A stretch of 64,000 nt of DNA from Tillandsia leiboldiana (Eukaryota; Streptophyta; Magnoliopsida; Poales; Bromeliaceae): assembly GCA_029204045.2 (NCBI GenBank), contig CM055076.1:24996542-25060541 (forward strand), written 5' to 3'. The translations under genes were made by a program, and so were the position numbers. Each line of letters begins with the position of its first letter. The first letter of the stretch is position 1. Of the stretch, positions 1 to 12,010 are shown piece after piece. The notes beneath the pieces were generated by a model. That model saw only the letters and a list, made by a program, of their open reading frames with translations. It did not search any database and was not told the origin of the DNA.

Positions 1-2396
1 CATCACTACAAGTGCCAAACCAATAACTTGCTAGTGGAACGTAAATACACGGTCCTTAAATGTCAATGCACCTGGTACTATGCTGTTTGCGATAACACTC
101 TGGTTCACAATTTTATTTCACCCAAACCGCTTAAAATTCTGGTTCGCAAAGATACCACACAGGGTATGCGATATAAAGGGTGGTCGTACCCTAGTTATGA
201 TCTTTCAATTCTTGGACTCTCTTGTCCAAAACATCTTTAACGCTCTGATTGTTATCCAAGATCACCATACTTTCCGTTCTATTAAAATTCCCATCTGTGC
301 ACACAAGCGGTTCGAGAAATTTTCCGCTTTCTATTCATACTCTCTTGTGGCATTCATACATTTCGCCACCCAGATTTAGAACTGAAACTTCGGCTTGTCA
401 ACCAGGCACTATATTGCCCCAAGGAACAAAGCTGGTTAATTTCACCTGCTCATTTACACTGCCGAATATCCGGCTTAACCAGTTCTTTAATGTCACTGAT
501 ATTCAAAATCTAGGTTCCAACATCCTCAAAGACTTAATAGCCTCGATTTGGACATGTCAAATTTTTTAAGGCTTAACGATTTATGTTTTAAGCCCCGTTG
601 TCTAGGGTTTACGTGGATATGCTATACGTTCAACCCAGGCTACACCGCACGAGCACGCTAACTGCGAAACTCTAATGAGATCCGGTGCTTTAGTGCAAAA
701 ATAATCGCACTCGATATGGCAATCAATTTCAATACACTTTCTGGTTCACATAATGCATGGCAACCCGGAGTCACCATTTGTAAAGCTTATTATACCCGAT
801 CTGGACATGTTGTCCAACTCCTTGGGCTTAACCCATATATTCTATTACCAACTCGGTTGCAAAATCTGGCGAGACCAACGTAGCTAGTGATCACAAGTTA
901 GGACGATTGTCCACATTAACGACAAAGATAATCACCTATGCACGTGATCTGTCGGAGACCTACCTAAGGTCTAATCCAGTCTGTGATATAATCACTGAAA
1001 CTATAACATCGTTGTCCAGAGACAACCTTGCGACTAATAATTTAAGTAAACAAACAAATAGACCCAATTATAATATTTTCCCTTACGGGAATGGGTACTT
1101 CAAACCGCTCTTTTGACAGTACATTGTCTGCAGCCAACATACTTATCAAAAGAAAAATGAAATACTGTAAATCTGTTGCCAACATCATGTTGGGAACACG
1201 ACTCCCACTGGAATCAGAAGGTATAACTCATACCTCAAGATACAAATTGCTATGTCGATACAATAACTTATATCAACTGTCTCTACCACCTCGTGGTAAT
1301 GAGTGCAACTCTGGCCACTCACAGGGATCTAGAACCATATTCCACTATCTCCCGATATCTCAAATGAATCGCCACTTGCTAACACGGCTCTAGCGACATC
1401 AGTCGCAACTCACATATAGCAGGGGCAATTATGACCCCAAATCGGCTTACACACACTGTGCATATCATCTACCAAACGGATTTACTTAGGATAAAATCAA
1501 ATCCTCAAGCTATCTTTAATATTCTGTACATTAGACTTTCCAGTCATATCTTACCATAGCGGTAGCCACAACATCTAAAATTGTTGCATACTAATAGGAG
1601 TAATTAAGACTCCACTAAATTTATGCCAAAGGTGGGGTCTGAATCCAAATCCAACCCAATTTTGTTTTAGGGTTTTAATCAGGCCTTAAATCACCGAATT
1701 AGCCTGTCCAACAATCATGTCTGCGCCAATGCGCTCACTGCTACCACCACCTCTATCGAAGTAATCATGAATCTCAACTATTTACACTGACCAGGGTTGG
1801 ACACAACTCAATAAGGTCTAATATTTGCTGAGTACCGTCAGCATCATTCTATCCCAAAGCAACATAATTGCTAACCTCATAAGCATTCCGATAGCTACAA
1901 TCGGGGAATCTCCAGTAACAGCAGCCACAAAATAATTTTGATAACCACGGCTGCGACAAAAGCACTATATCAGGTGGTACGGGGACAACTGGAGGATCAC
2001 TGACTTCTCCAAATACATGGACTAGTGGTAGGGCCAGTGCAACAATAGCAATTTTCTGATGCTGAGCCATCTGCTGGACTATCCCAGCAAAAGCGGTGAG
2101 CTGATTCTCCAACCGCTGCCAAAGATCTGAGCCCTCAGGCTCCACTGATATATCAAACCCATGGCTCGTACTACAATCGCAGCTAACACTGCCCAAACCA
2201 TGACCACTAAGCCCAGAACACGTGCTAACACCGCACTTGGTTGCAACAACCAGTTAGGAAAAACTAACTCATAAGTGTAACATACACCTGAGCTCCTAAC
2301 CGCTAGACAAATACCCCACGCTCTCACGTCACAAGTCATCCTAGGGTTCAATCCTAACCAGATCCTAATCAACTTTCCTAGGTACCGTGTACCTTT
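1..2396 (-). pseudogene. Decayed retrotransposon internal region (possible gag start)
   Basis: This stretch lies just inside the primer-binding site, where gag is expected on the minus strand. The only gag-like hint is a glutamine-rich, helix-forming segment (LWQRLENQLTAFAGIVQQMA, coded around 2040-2130) in an open frame of about 115 codons. No zinc knuckle, protease, reverse transcriptase or integrase motif could be read in any frame, and stops are frequent. It may be a degenerate gag, or a non-coding spacer of a non-autonomous element. Confidence 0.3.
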
Positions 2397-2408
2397 GCTC
2401 TGATACCA
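2397..2408 (-). promoter_or_regulatory. Retrotransposon primer-binding site (tRNA-iMet)
   Basis: The minus strand reads TGGTATCAGAGC, the usual complement of the plant initiator methionine tRNA 3' end, seven bases inside the LTR end (GGGGCGTGACA). This fixes the element's orientation as minus strand. Confidence 0.85.
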
Positions 2409-2444
2409 TCTAATCTGTCACGCCCCGAGTTTAAAAACCGGTCT

Positions 2445-2490
<46 letters not shown>

Positions 2491-3169
2491 GAGTTTTCAG
2501 AAACCGGGCGTAACAGACCGCCACATGCATAGGGAACTCCTCCATCCAGACAGAAACTTCCCTATACATGCACGGCTAGGCAAGTAAGTACATAATACAT
2601 TCAGAGTTCAAGTACAGATAACTTAACTAAGAACGTAACTAACAACTGAACTAGTAAAATACCGTATCTGATCATTACCCAAAAGGTCAGATCCACAGGG
2701 GAACAGCTCTATCGTGATCATCTCACCAGACCGTCCTGACATCTCACCACCCAATGGTCCTGAAAACAGTCACCCGAGGGTGTGAGACACACATAAGTGT
2801 ATCCCAGTGGGCACGACGAGCCGGGAAATAGCTAATCGTACCTACTGGACACAATAATCTGCGGATAGTAACAGGTCAGTGGATAAAGGCTGAATAAGCA
2901 ATAGCAGGTCTACAGATAAGCAGAGTATACTGAAGGATAAGATGCAAGTATACAACTAAGTAGAATACCATTATCTGGGATTAAACAACAGTGCAGATAT
3001 GCAGTCTAAGCCAAGTAAGATCAAACATGGACCAAATAAACAGAGTATGCATATATGACACAATCATACTATGCATGATAAATCTATAACAGATATGAAA
3101 ATGCAGGTAAACAAACAAGCAGGAATATCAAGAAGGTGCATCAAAGATAGTACCACAAATATACCCAAT

Positions 3170-3330
3170 CAAATGCCACTTTTGGCCGCAAGGGCCTCAG
3201 GCTAAACTGCCATGGAGCATATGACCTCAGGCTAAACCACTCTTGGTCATTGGGTCCTCAGGCTAAACCACTGTTGGACACCCTGGGGCCTCAGGCCTAA
3301 AGCCATTCTTGGACACCCTGCAAGCTATCA
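3170..3330. repeat. Imperfect tandem repeat inside LTR
   Basis: Four to five units of about 35-40 bases share a 'gccac..ttgg' start and a 'cctcaggctaaa' core. The related LTR at 36173 has an equivalent array near 37050-37200, and a shorter one sits near 43110-43150, so the array is an old feature of these LTRs. Confidence 0.7.
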
Positions 3331-3825
3331 TAACCCCACTGGGCTCACGGGTCGATCAGACCTCTCTACCGGTAAAGAACACCGTGACGGTGGCCAAACC
3401 GTCGGTGTGCGTGACGAAAAGCTGGCTCGACACGGCGATCATAATGCTGATGCTCAAACAATGGTCCACTGACCAAATAGGCGGCAAGAAGCCGAGGAAA
3501 ATCTCCACTGGGATACAAGTATAACATGCCAAGTACTGAAGTAATCTCACATATTCTAAACATGCAGTAAAGAATAGAGAAAGGTATAGAACTATGCTAG
3601 TGACCAATCAAGCATGGCATGTGTCCAGGAAATGCATATCTACTGCTGAAGAAGCATGATATATCTCAATATGATAACAAGCAACTGCTGGAATATAAGC
3701 ATGATGTATAACTACTGCTGGAAATCAAGGCATAATAAAAGCTCATCTGTGGGATCAAGGTTATGCAGATGTATGGATTTTGTGCTGACATGCAAGCAAG
3801 TAGTAAGAACAGGTATAAACTCAGT

Positions 3826-4012
3826 AGTAGTCATGATGCTAAATCTTAGTCCACGGTCGGTAGACCGGACCGACGGCGAGAAGCCGAGGAAATCCCCACT
3901 GGGATATCGATACTGATGCAAATCACAATGCTGAATCTAAATCCACGGTCAGTAGACCGGACAGACGGCGAGAAGCCGAGGAAATCCCAACTGGGATATC
4001 GATACTAATGCA
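3826..4012. repeat. Direct duplication of about 90 bp inside LTR
   Basis: Two adjacent units contain 'gtagaccgga', 'gacggcgagaagccgagg' and 'gggatatcgatact', differing at a few bases. A single looser copy is found near 3450-3520 in the same LTR. Confidence 0.75.
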
Positions 4013-6715
4013 ATTATGTAATCATGCCAGGAACTGAGACTAGAACTCCTATTATTTAGGAACAAGCACATATAGGCATAATCAGGGCTGAAATCAAAAA
4101 CAAGTGTCCGACTGGACTAAAGCAACCAGAGGGCCGAAAAGATAAAGCCCGGACCGAAGATAACCCACCTCAATGTAGGCCGATCCCGAACTCCCGCTAA
4201 TCTACTGGGACGCGGTTGCCGAACTGCTAGGCCCTGAACATATAACTGGAATCAGTAACAGACTCGTTCATGCCTATCCTGATAACACTATAATGTCCTG
4301 TCGCTAACACGGGGGACTTAGCCAAAACTAGGCTATTACATAATATTGAAACCCCGTTCTGGTCCGTTCTTTAAATCCGGTTAACAAAAATCAGCGCCGT
4401 AAGTTCCAGCGCGTCTGGTTTAACGAGACGGAACCCGTGCTCACGGGCTTGGGCCAACAGGAGGCCCACATGCAAAGTTGGCCCATAATTACTTAGGGTC
4501 CAAAATACAACTTTACAAACGATACTTTACACTAGATATAACTGAGCTATAACTGAAGCACCATGTATACAGTTAACCGGGAAGTGTGGTGCTCACCTAA
4601 AATCAGTCGAGGACTGGCCGGAGTGATCGCCGGAGCAACACCCGATTCAAGCAAGGACTCGGGTTGGGCAACTTGGGTCAAGCTCAGTTCAAACCTGTAA
4701 CAAAGTGGAGCACGAGTTACAGCAACCTCCCAGAGGGAGCTCCTGACCAGGTTGCAGCCTCGGCCGACGGCCAGAGGCGGCAGCGGCCGGAAAACGCATG
4801 AATATAGCTTCTAAATTATCACAATTGGCCGATTTAAACTCAAGGATTCCTGGGCTCAACCAAACTGATAGGGATACTCTAGAAGGTGTTTAGAGCTCAC
4901 CCGAGTCGTTGGCCGGCAATCCGAAGCGGCGGCGGCGGTGAGGCTCGGACCAAGGAAAAGGGTGCAACTACAAAGTATTAAATCCCCACGTTACACTTTA
5001 CATGCAACCTTATAGGTAGTCACATTTACACCAAACGAACATACCTGCGTCGTTTTCCCACTTGACGGTGCCCCGGGAATCGCCGGAAGAAGAGTTCGCC
5101 GGAAAATGGCCCTTTAATGGCGGAATCCGGTCGGGTGCAAACGGGGCTTTGCAAGATGGACCAAAAGCCTCCACTTGACCCAAGGAAGCTTACTGTGATG
5201 ATGGCCGGCGCCGGGGATGAGCGACGGTGCCGGTTGGAGGATCTCCGGCGAAGTGCAACAAAAGCCGGGTTTAGGGCTTTGTCGTGCGGCTCGGATCTTC
5301 GTCCGATCAACCTCCAACTCTAGGGAAAGCTTGCAGTCGACGAGGGGAAGAGTATCAACGGCCATGATCAAGGTTTCAACGGCCGGATTCTTCCCGTTGT
5401 AGCGATCGGCCGAAAGCTAACTTCCGGCAAGGAAGCGCTCCCGCCGGCGACCGGAGGCACGGCGACGGCCTCGGCTTCACAGAGAAACCCCGCACGACGT
5501 CGGGAATCACACCCACAAGCACTTGAGCCATAAAAATAAAAACTTAGCCACACACTAACCCCGCCGGAAATTGGAGAAGAAGAGTATGATGCTCCGCGGC
5601 GGCGCGGCGATGGCTGGGGGTCGAGGATGCCCAGGCTCGGTCGCGACCACCACGAAGGTCTCTCCAGTTGAAGCTTGAGCCAACTATGGACTCCCTGGTG
5701 TGTGTCCAACTTCAACCCGAGAGGATCAATGCTTGCGTGGCTCTCACTCTCTCGCGGTTGCTCTGGCGACGGGGAGGTGGTGGCGGTGCTCGGTTGGAAG
5801 TGGGAGAGGGGTTGTGAAGCTTCGGTTCCAGAAGAGGTTCTGCGTGGGGAAGATTACGAAGCGGTTCTACGCGGTTTGCATAAATGCATACGTAGATGGA
5901 ACATTTGCACAAAGCCCCCTTCTATTTCCGGTGTTCAAAGTTCAGTCCTAATCCCATTTGCATTACTTTAACACTTAAATCCCTCACTTTTTGATTTATT
6001 TGAAAAATGCCCTTCATTCCTCGTATTTTATGCTTTTCGAGGCGTTTCGCTCATCGAAATGAAAAACAGACTTCGCCATTGCGTCCGGCACGTCGAAATT
6101 TACAAGACATCGATTTTTGTTTTTCGACGCGATGTCCAGATAAATTTTGGGTCCATGAAAACTGTCTAATTCTACAGTTTTCACGCTTCTCGAGATTCCA
6201 GGGTCGTCCAATGAAATTTTCGTCTGCGCCATTGCGTCCGGATTGACGAGGCCGATCGAAGCGACTACCTGGATCACTATTTTCGGAATCCAAACAGTGA
6301 ATTAATCAGCGTTGCAATCGACCCAAACAGTAAATTAATCAGCGTTGCAATCGAAGCCCCGAATCCAGAGTTACTGTTCATCTACAGTATCCAACTTAAA
6401 TTACTGTGCGCAGAGGCACGGTTACATTGGTCACGTTAAATCGCCTGTTTCTTTTCCGATTTCTGGAAGATCCGACCGTCAGATCGAAAAGTGCTGAATA
6501 TTAAAATCGCTCGGTTCGACGAGACGATCGCAACGGTCAACTCGGATTTCCAAGATCATGTCCAGATTGGAAAATAGCCTTTTTGTCTCGTAATTCGTGC
6601 AACTAGCACTCTGGCAATTGACCAAGTAGGTTAATTTAGGTCTTTTGAATCCGAACTCAGACTGAAAATTACCTTTGATTTATTTATTAAAAATAAAATA
6701 TTTCGGATTACTACA

Positions 6716-7500
6716 GTATATAAGATGTCAATTAAAGGTCTTAATTAAAGGTTCCTCTCCACTTTTTGGAAAAGGAAACGTAGCTGCCATGTGTGCCATG
6801 ATATTTTTTACTTTTGTTTCTAAATATGTTGGCTATCATCTAATTTCGATCAATTTGAAAATTTTTGTTGTTTTCTAGTTTCAACAGCCGGAGCCTATTG
6901 CACGGATACGATATTGGTGTGTTTTAAAATTCCAGCATGTTGGATGTATCTAAAATTTAAGTCTTTTAAAAAATATAATTTTCGTATTTCGCTTCTGACA
7001 TTAGTAAAATTTTTGTTTCATCATCATTCGTAGACGTACGTAGGCCAGTGGTCAAATAATATAAAATTTAATTTATATATGATTCATGTTGGAATAAGAA
7101 TGAAAAATAAAATTAAATGCATTAGAAAGAGAAATAGAATGATAAATTATTTAAAAATATTTGATTCATTATTGAAAAGAAAATCGAAATGAATATTTAG
7201 GATTTAGCTATTTGGAGGAGTCAATTGTGACAACACGAATATTATTGGTTTCAACGAAATAGAATTACAAAGCCTTGCAATTGAATTGGATTGTATTTGG
7301 AGAAGTCTAATTCTGAAAAGTATTTCTATCAAGAAATAAAAAATAAAAAAGAAAGATAGCTTCCAAGCGGAATAAAGCTAAGTAAGGTTTTGCATATTTT
7401 AGCTCCTAATTATGTGGAGTGATTATTTTAATAATTAATTATAACTCTGTACTAGGGCATGATTGAGGGTTAATTTTAACTTAAATTTGAATTATCACAA
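6716..7500. repeat. Duplicated spacer block D, copy 1
   Basis: This non-coding block matches 35785-36172 and continues in 48639-49070. Those two pieces are one block split by the nested LTR stack. A more diverged version lies 3' of the NLR gene (31580-32000). Shared landmarks include 'ggagcctattgcacggatac', 'tgttggatgtatctaaaatt' and 'acaacacgaatattattgg'. No reading frame is conserved between copies. Confidence 0.85.
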
Positions 7501-7557
7501 TCTATACTATGAATTTTCAATACTTCTAAGATGATGTGACGCATTCTCCATCATTTA

Positions 7558-7559
<2 letters not shown>

Positions 7560-7616
<57 letters not shown>
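7560..7616. repeat. (TA)n microsatellite
   Basis: About 56 bases of uninterrupted TA dinucleotides, followed by a short CT-rich stretch (7630-7650). Confidence 0.95.
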
Positions 7617-7621
<5 letters not shown>

Positions 7622-7733
7622 AATTGTCTACTCTCTCTCTCTCCTTCTCCGCAGCACAATCTCTTATTTTTCTTCAATGTCTTCTCCTTTTCTTTCCTTC
7701 ACCTTTCCACATGCATGCATTGATTATAAATTC

Positions 7734-8007
7734 GAAATATGTTTAAAACTAATATATATGAAATCAAGTAGAAAAATATATATAAAAAAAAAAGTATGAA
7801 ACCACAAAAAATAAACAACGGTAAAAATAAAGATACTTGCAGAAATAAAAAATACTCGTGCCCACAAAGCGAAATATGTCTAAAACTAATATATATGAAA
7901 TTGAACTAGAAAAATAAAAAATAAACTACGGTTTGAAACCACAAAAAAAAACAACGGTAAGAATAAAGACACTTGTAGAAATAAAAAGGACTCGTGCCCA
8001 CAAAGCG
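7734..8007. repeat. Tandem duplication, unit about 137 bp
   Basis: Two consecutive units each begin near 'aaatatgt.taaaactaatat' and end 'actcgtgcccacaaagcg'. They differ by scattered substitutions and small indels. No conserved reading frame. Confidence 0.8.

Positions 8008-9510
<1,503 letters not shown>

Positions 9511-9537
<27 letters not shown>
9511..9537. repeat. Short TA/CA microsatellite
   Basis: TA dinucleotides passing into CA dinucleotides, directly right of the fold-back MITE and left of a 'acgcggagaagacttgcgtg' motif (9539-9558). Confidence 0.85.
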
Positions 9538-9538
<1 letters not shown>

Positions 9539-10200
9539 TACGCGGAGAAGACTTGCGTGGGTAAAGAAAGTCCGCTCCGTGTTTTTTTATTCCAATCTTT
9601 ATTTTGATTTCATGACTGCCGTGTGTTGTGTGTCAGTGACGTTGACGTAATCTAAATATTTTTATTTATAAATTTTATCTTTTCGGTACAGATAAAATTT
9701 ATCTCATTTTTAAATGAATAAAATATAAAATATACATTCAAAAATAAATGTACAACTAGCATGGCTCATTTATTATTTTTGAGAGTCTCTACTACTAATG
9801 GCCACTTATTTGTAAATTCTCATAGTCATCTATGTGCATTTTGGTGAATTTAAAATTTCTCTCATAAAATAAATAAAATTAAAAAAATGAACATCTCGTT
9901 ATCAAGTCATTATTTTATTTAAATTTATTTCATAATTTTTAAAAATAAAAAAAAATAATACGCACAAAATATACAATGAGATGAATATCTTAAACCAAGT
10001 TTTATCTAAATCGATGTTTTGAAAATAAAATTATGAATTTCCAATGTCATTACTGAACGCACAGTTATGGACAGAAAACTAACTATTTCGCGATTAAAAT
10101 ATAATTTTTGATAATTATCAACAAAATTATTAAATTTTAATTTTAAAATATTAATTATCAAATATTATTTATAATTTTTATATATATAATTTCATAGTTG
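9539..10200. repeat. Spacer block with dispersed GAAGACTCGCG motif
   Basis: It starts with a single diverged copy of the 18-base motif found in arrays at 18407 and 55345. It then carries AT-rich sequence that matches 49090-49350 and 54460-54730 (landmarks 'aatatcttaaacca' and 'ataattatcaacaaaatt'). No genes seen. Confidence 0.65.
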
Positions 10201-10929
10201 GGAGAAATAATTTTTAATAAAAAAAAATATTTTATATTTTATAGTGTTTAGTTCGTAGAAAAAAAATAAGTTGTTTTTCACCAACATTTGTTTAGTTGAA
10301 AGAAAAAAAAAATAAATTTGCTTAGTTTGGCGAAAAAAAAGAAAAAGAAAATTTTTCAGTTCTTGAGTTCTCGTTTTTCGTCAAAAAATAAAAACATAAT
10401 ATTTTTTTTTCAAATCCGCAAAAGTAGTTTTTCAAAAGAAAAATTTTACGACTAAATAAACATACAAAGAATAAATTTTTAAATTAAAAAATAATTTTTT
10501 CCGTATTTTACGGTCCCCTTACGTAAAATTTTATATTTTATCACCATCTGATTTACAAAATTTAGCACTTCAGTATAATTCACAAATTATAATATTTTGT
10601 TATTCTATCTAAAAATAAATTTTTAATTTATCTTATTGTACTTTAGTTTTATTTTCTCTTATTACATCGAACGAATTTTTAATTCTTCAAAAATGTTATT
10701 ATGTTATTATATTTTTATAATTTTTTATATTGTATTTTAATTTTCTTTTTTATAAATACTATTAAATATTTTTTTTTATCAATCTTTATATTATTGCTGA
10801 CAAATCTGTTAATAAATTCTTCATCTTAACCCCTCCACGTATATAAGTCAACACATCAATAATATAATAATGTATCATCCAAAGTAGAGTGTTCCAAGCA
10901 TTTTTCTTTTGTAAATTACAAATATATAG
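10201..10929. other. AT-rich spacer, no gene seen
   Basis: Low-complexity A/T-rich sequence with stops in every frame. A segment around 10530-10625 resembles 'tttatcaccatctgatttac' tracts found elsewhere in the repeat spacers (54770, 55755). Confidence 0.6.
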
Positions 10930-11515
10930 TGGATGTTTAGTTTAGTTTATAAAAAGTGATTTGTGGCTAAAAGTGATTTATGATTTAACAGGGTTTTCTA
11001 ATTTACAAAGCACAAAATCAGAAAAAGTTAAAACTTATTTCTTGAGATATGAAATATCTAATTTTTGGATTCAAATTTTAAAATTTTATTTTTAATTTAG
11101 ATTTGAATATTAATTTTAGTTTTATGTTTTAAATTTTAAATTTTAAATTTTAAAATTTTAATTTTAAATTTTAAATTCCAAATGTAGATTTTAAATTTGA
11201 AATTAAAATTTTAAATTTAGATTTAAAAATTAAACATTTATATTTTATATTTTAAATTAAAATATCAAATTTTAATTTTTATGCAAATTTAAAAATTTTA
11301 AATTATTTTAAAATTAAATTCATAAAAAATTATTACTTGCAAACAGTAAATTTTTTTTGCCAAACAGCTTTACAAAATTATTTCAGAAAAATCGCTTTCT
11401 ATCTAAATTCAGCCAAACGCTTTACAACTTTTAACCAAAATTAATTCTCTAAACTAAAATTAATTATATAAAAATTATTTTTTCAGAAACTACACCAAAT
11501 AGGCCCTATAATTAG
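10930..11515. mobile_element. Possible MITE (AT-rich, 'not-quite-TIR' ends)
   Basis: The left end (tgtttagtttataaaaagtg) and the right end (tacaccaaataggcccta) resemble the 'gtttggt' / 'accaaac' ends of many plant MITEs. The middle is made of ATTTTAAA repeats (11080-11330). The inverted similarity is weak and no target-site duplication was seen, so this is tentative. Confidence 0.35.
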
Positions 11516-11619
11516 ATGTAAATCTTAGACTAGTAAAATATTATATTTTACTATTTTTCTTTATGAGAAATCTTTATTGAAAATAAAAAGACAACATTAT
11601 ATGATAGCAAAATAAAATT

Positions 11620-12010
11620 ATTTGTTTACATGTAGTTCATCCTCATTTCTCATTCCTCAATCCCCAGAACATAACATCTTCAAGAGCTTCTTTTGGTTGC
11701 AGTATTTAATTTCTCTACTTAAATCTGTGATTATTTTGGAGTGGCTCCCTCTTCAATCCCTTTTCTGGATCTGTGGTTAGTTTTGCTTCTTCCACTTAAT
11801 CTTTTTAGTTAATTTTTATGTTCCAAGGGTTCTTGCTTTTGATTCTCTTTGCTCTCAACTAACTTAATTATCTTATAAATAAAGCACCGAGAGTGTGTCT
11901 TTGTTGTGTATACTATATTAATTGTTTGGATTCACTTAATTTTTTTTTTTTTTTTAAGGATATATAAGCTTTTTAGAAACAGAGTTTTATAACCTTCGCG
12001 AGAAACTCTA
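11620..12010 (+). promoter_or_regulatory. POP4 5' flank: diverged copy of the NLR leader module
   Basis: The sequence upstream of the POP4 start is colinear with the leader modules at 21640, 59880 and 26979. Shared landmarks, in order, are 'ttatttgtttacat', 'cttcaagagcttct', 'gattattttggag', 'ctgtggttagtt' (as gtggttagtt), 'agttaattttta' and 'attgtttggattcac'. I infer a 5'-UTR intron with donor G|GTTAGT at 11776 and acceptor after an unbroken T tract ending AAG at 11958, which leaves a 52-base leader before the ATG at 12011. The intron call is an inference from motifs. Confidence 0.65.

Larger units (their letters stand above)
1..6715 (-). mobile_element. LTR retrotransposon, right part only, minus strand
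   Basis: A complete LTR (2416-6715) is followed on the minus strand by a primer-binding site and 2.4 kb of internal sequence that runs off the left edge of the window. The LTR has TG...CA ends on the minus strand. Its outer border is at 6715, because the sequence from 6716 matches the duplicated block at 35785. The first five bases outside (GTATA) should be the target-site duplication, but the other flank lies outside the window. Internal reading frames are broken, so the copy looks non-autonomous or decayed. A Ty3/gypsy assignment is likely from LTR length and primer type, but no polymerase domain is visible to prove it. Confidence 0.8.
2416..6715 (-). repeat. Long terminal repeat, 4.3 kb (family L)
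   Basis: On the plus strand it begins TGTCACGCCCCGAG and ends GGATTACTACA. The same start and end recur in the solo LTR at 42140-46480 and, reverse-complemented, at 49564-54367, so the three form one family with 4.3-4.8 kb LTRs. Near the plus-strand start is a T-rich tract (2451-2484). Many short open frames inside (for example 5026-5715) are not shared in frame with the other copies and look like chance frames in a GC-richer part of the LTR. Confidence 0.85.
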
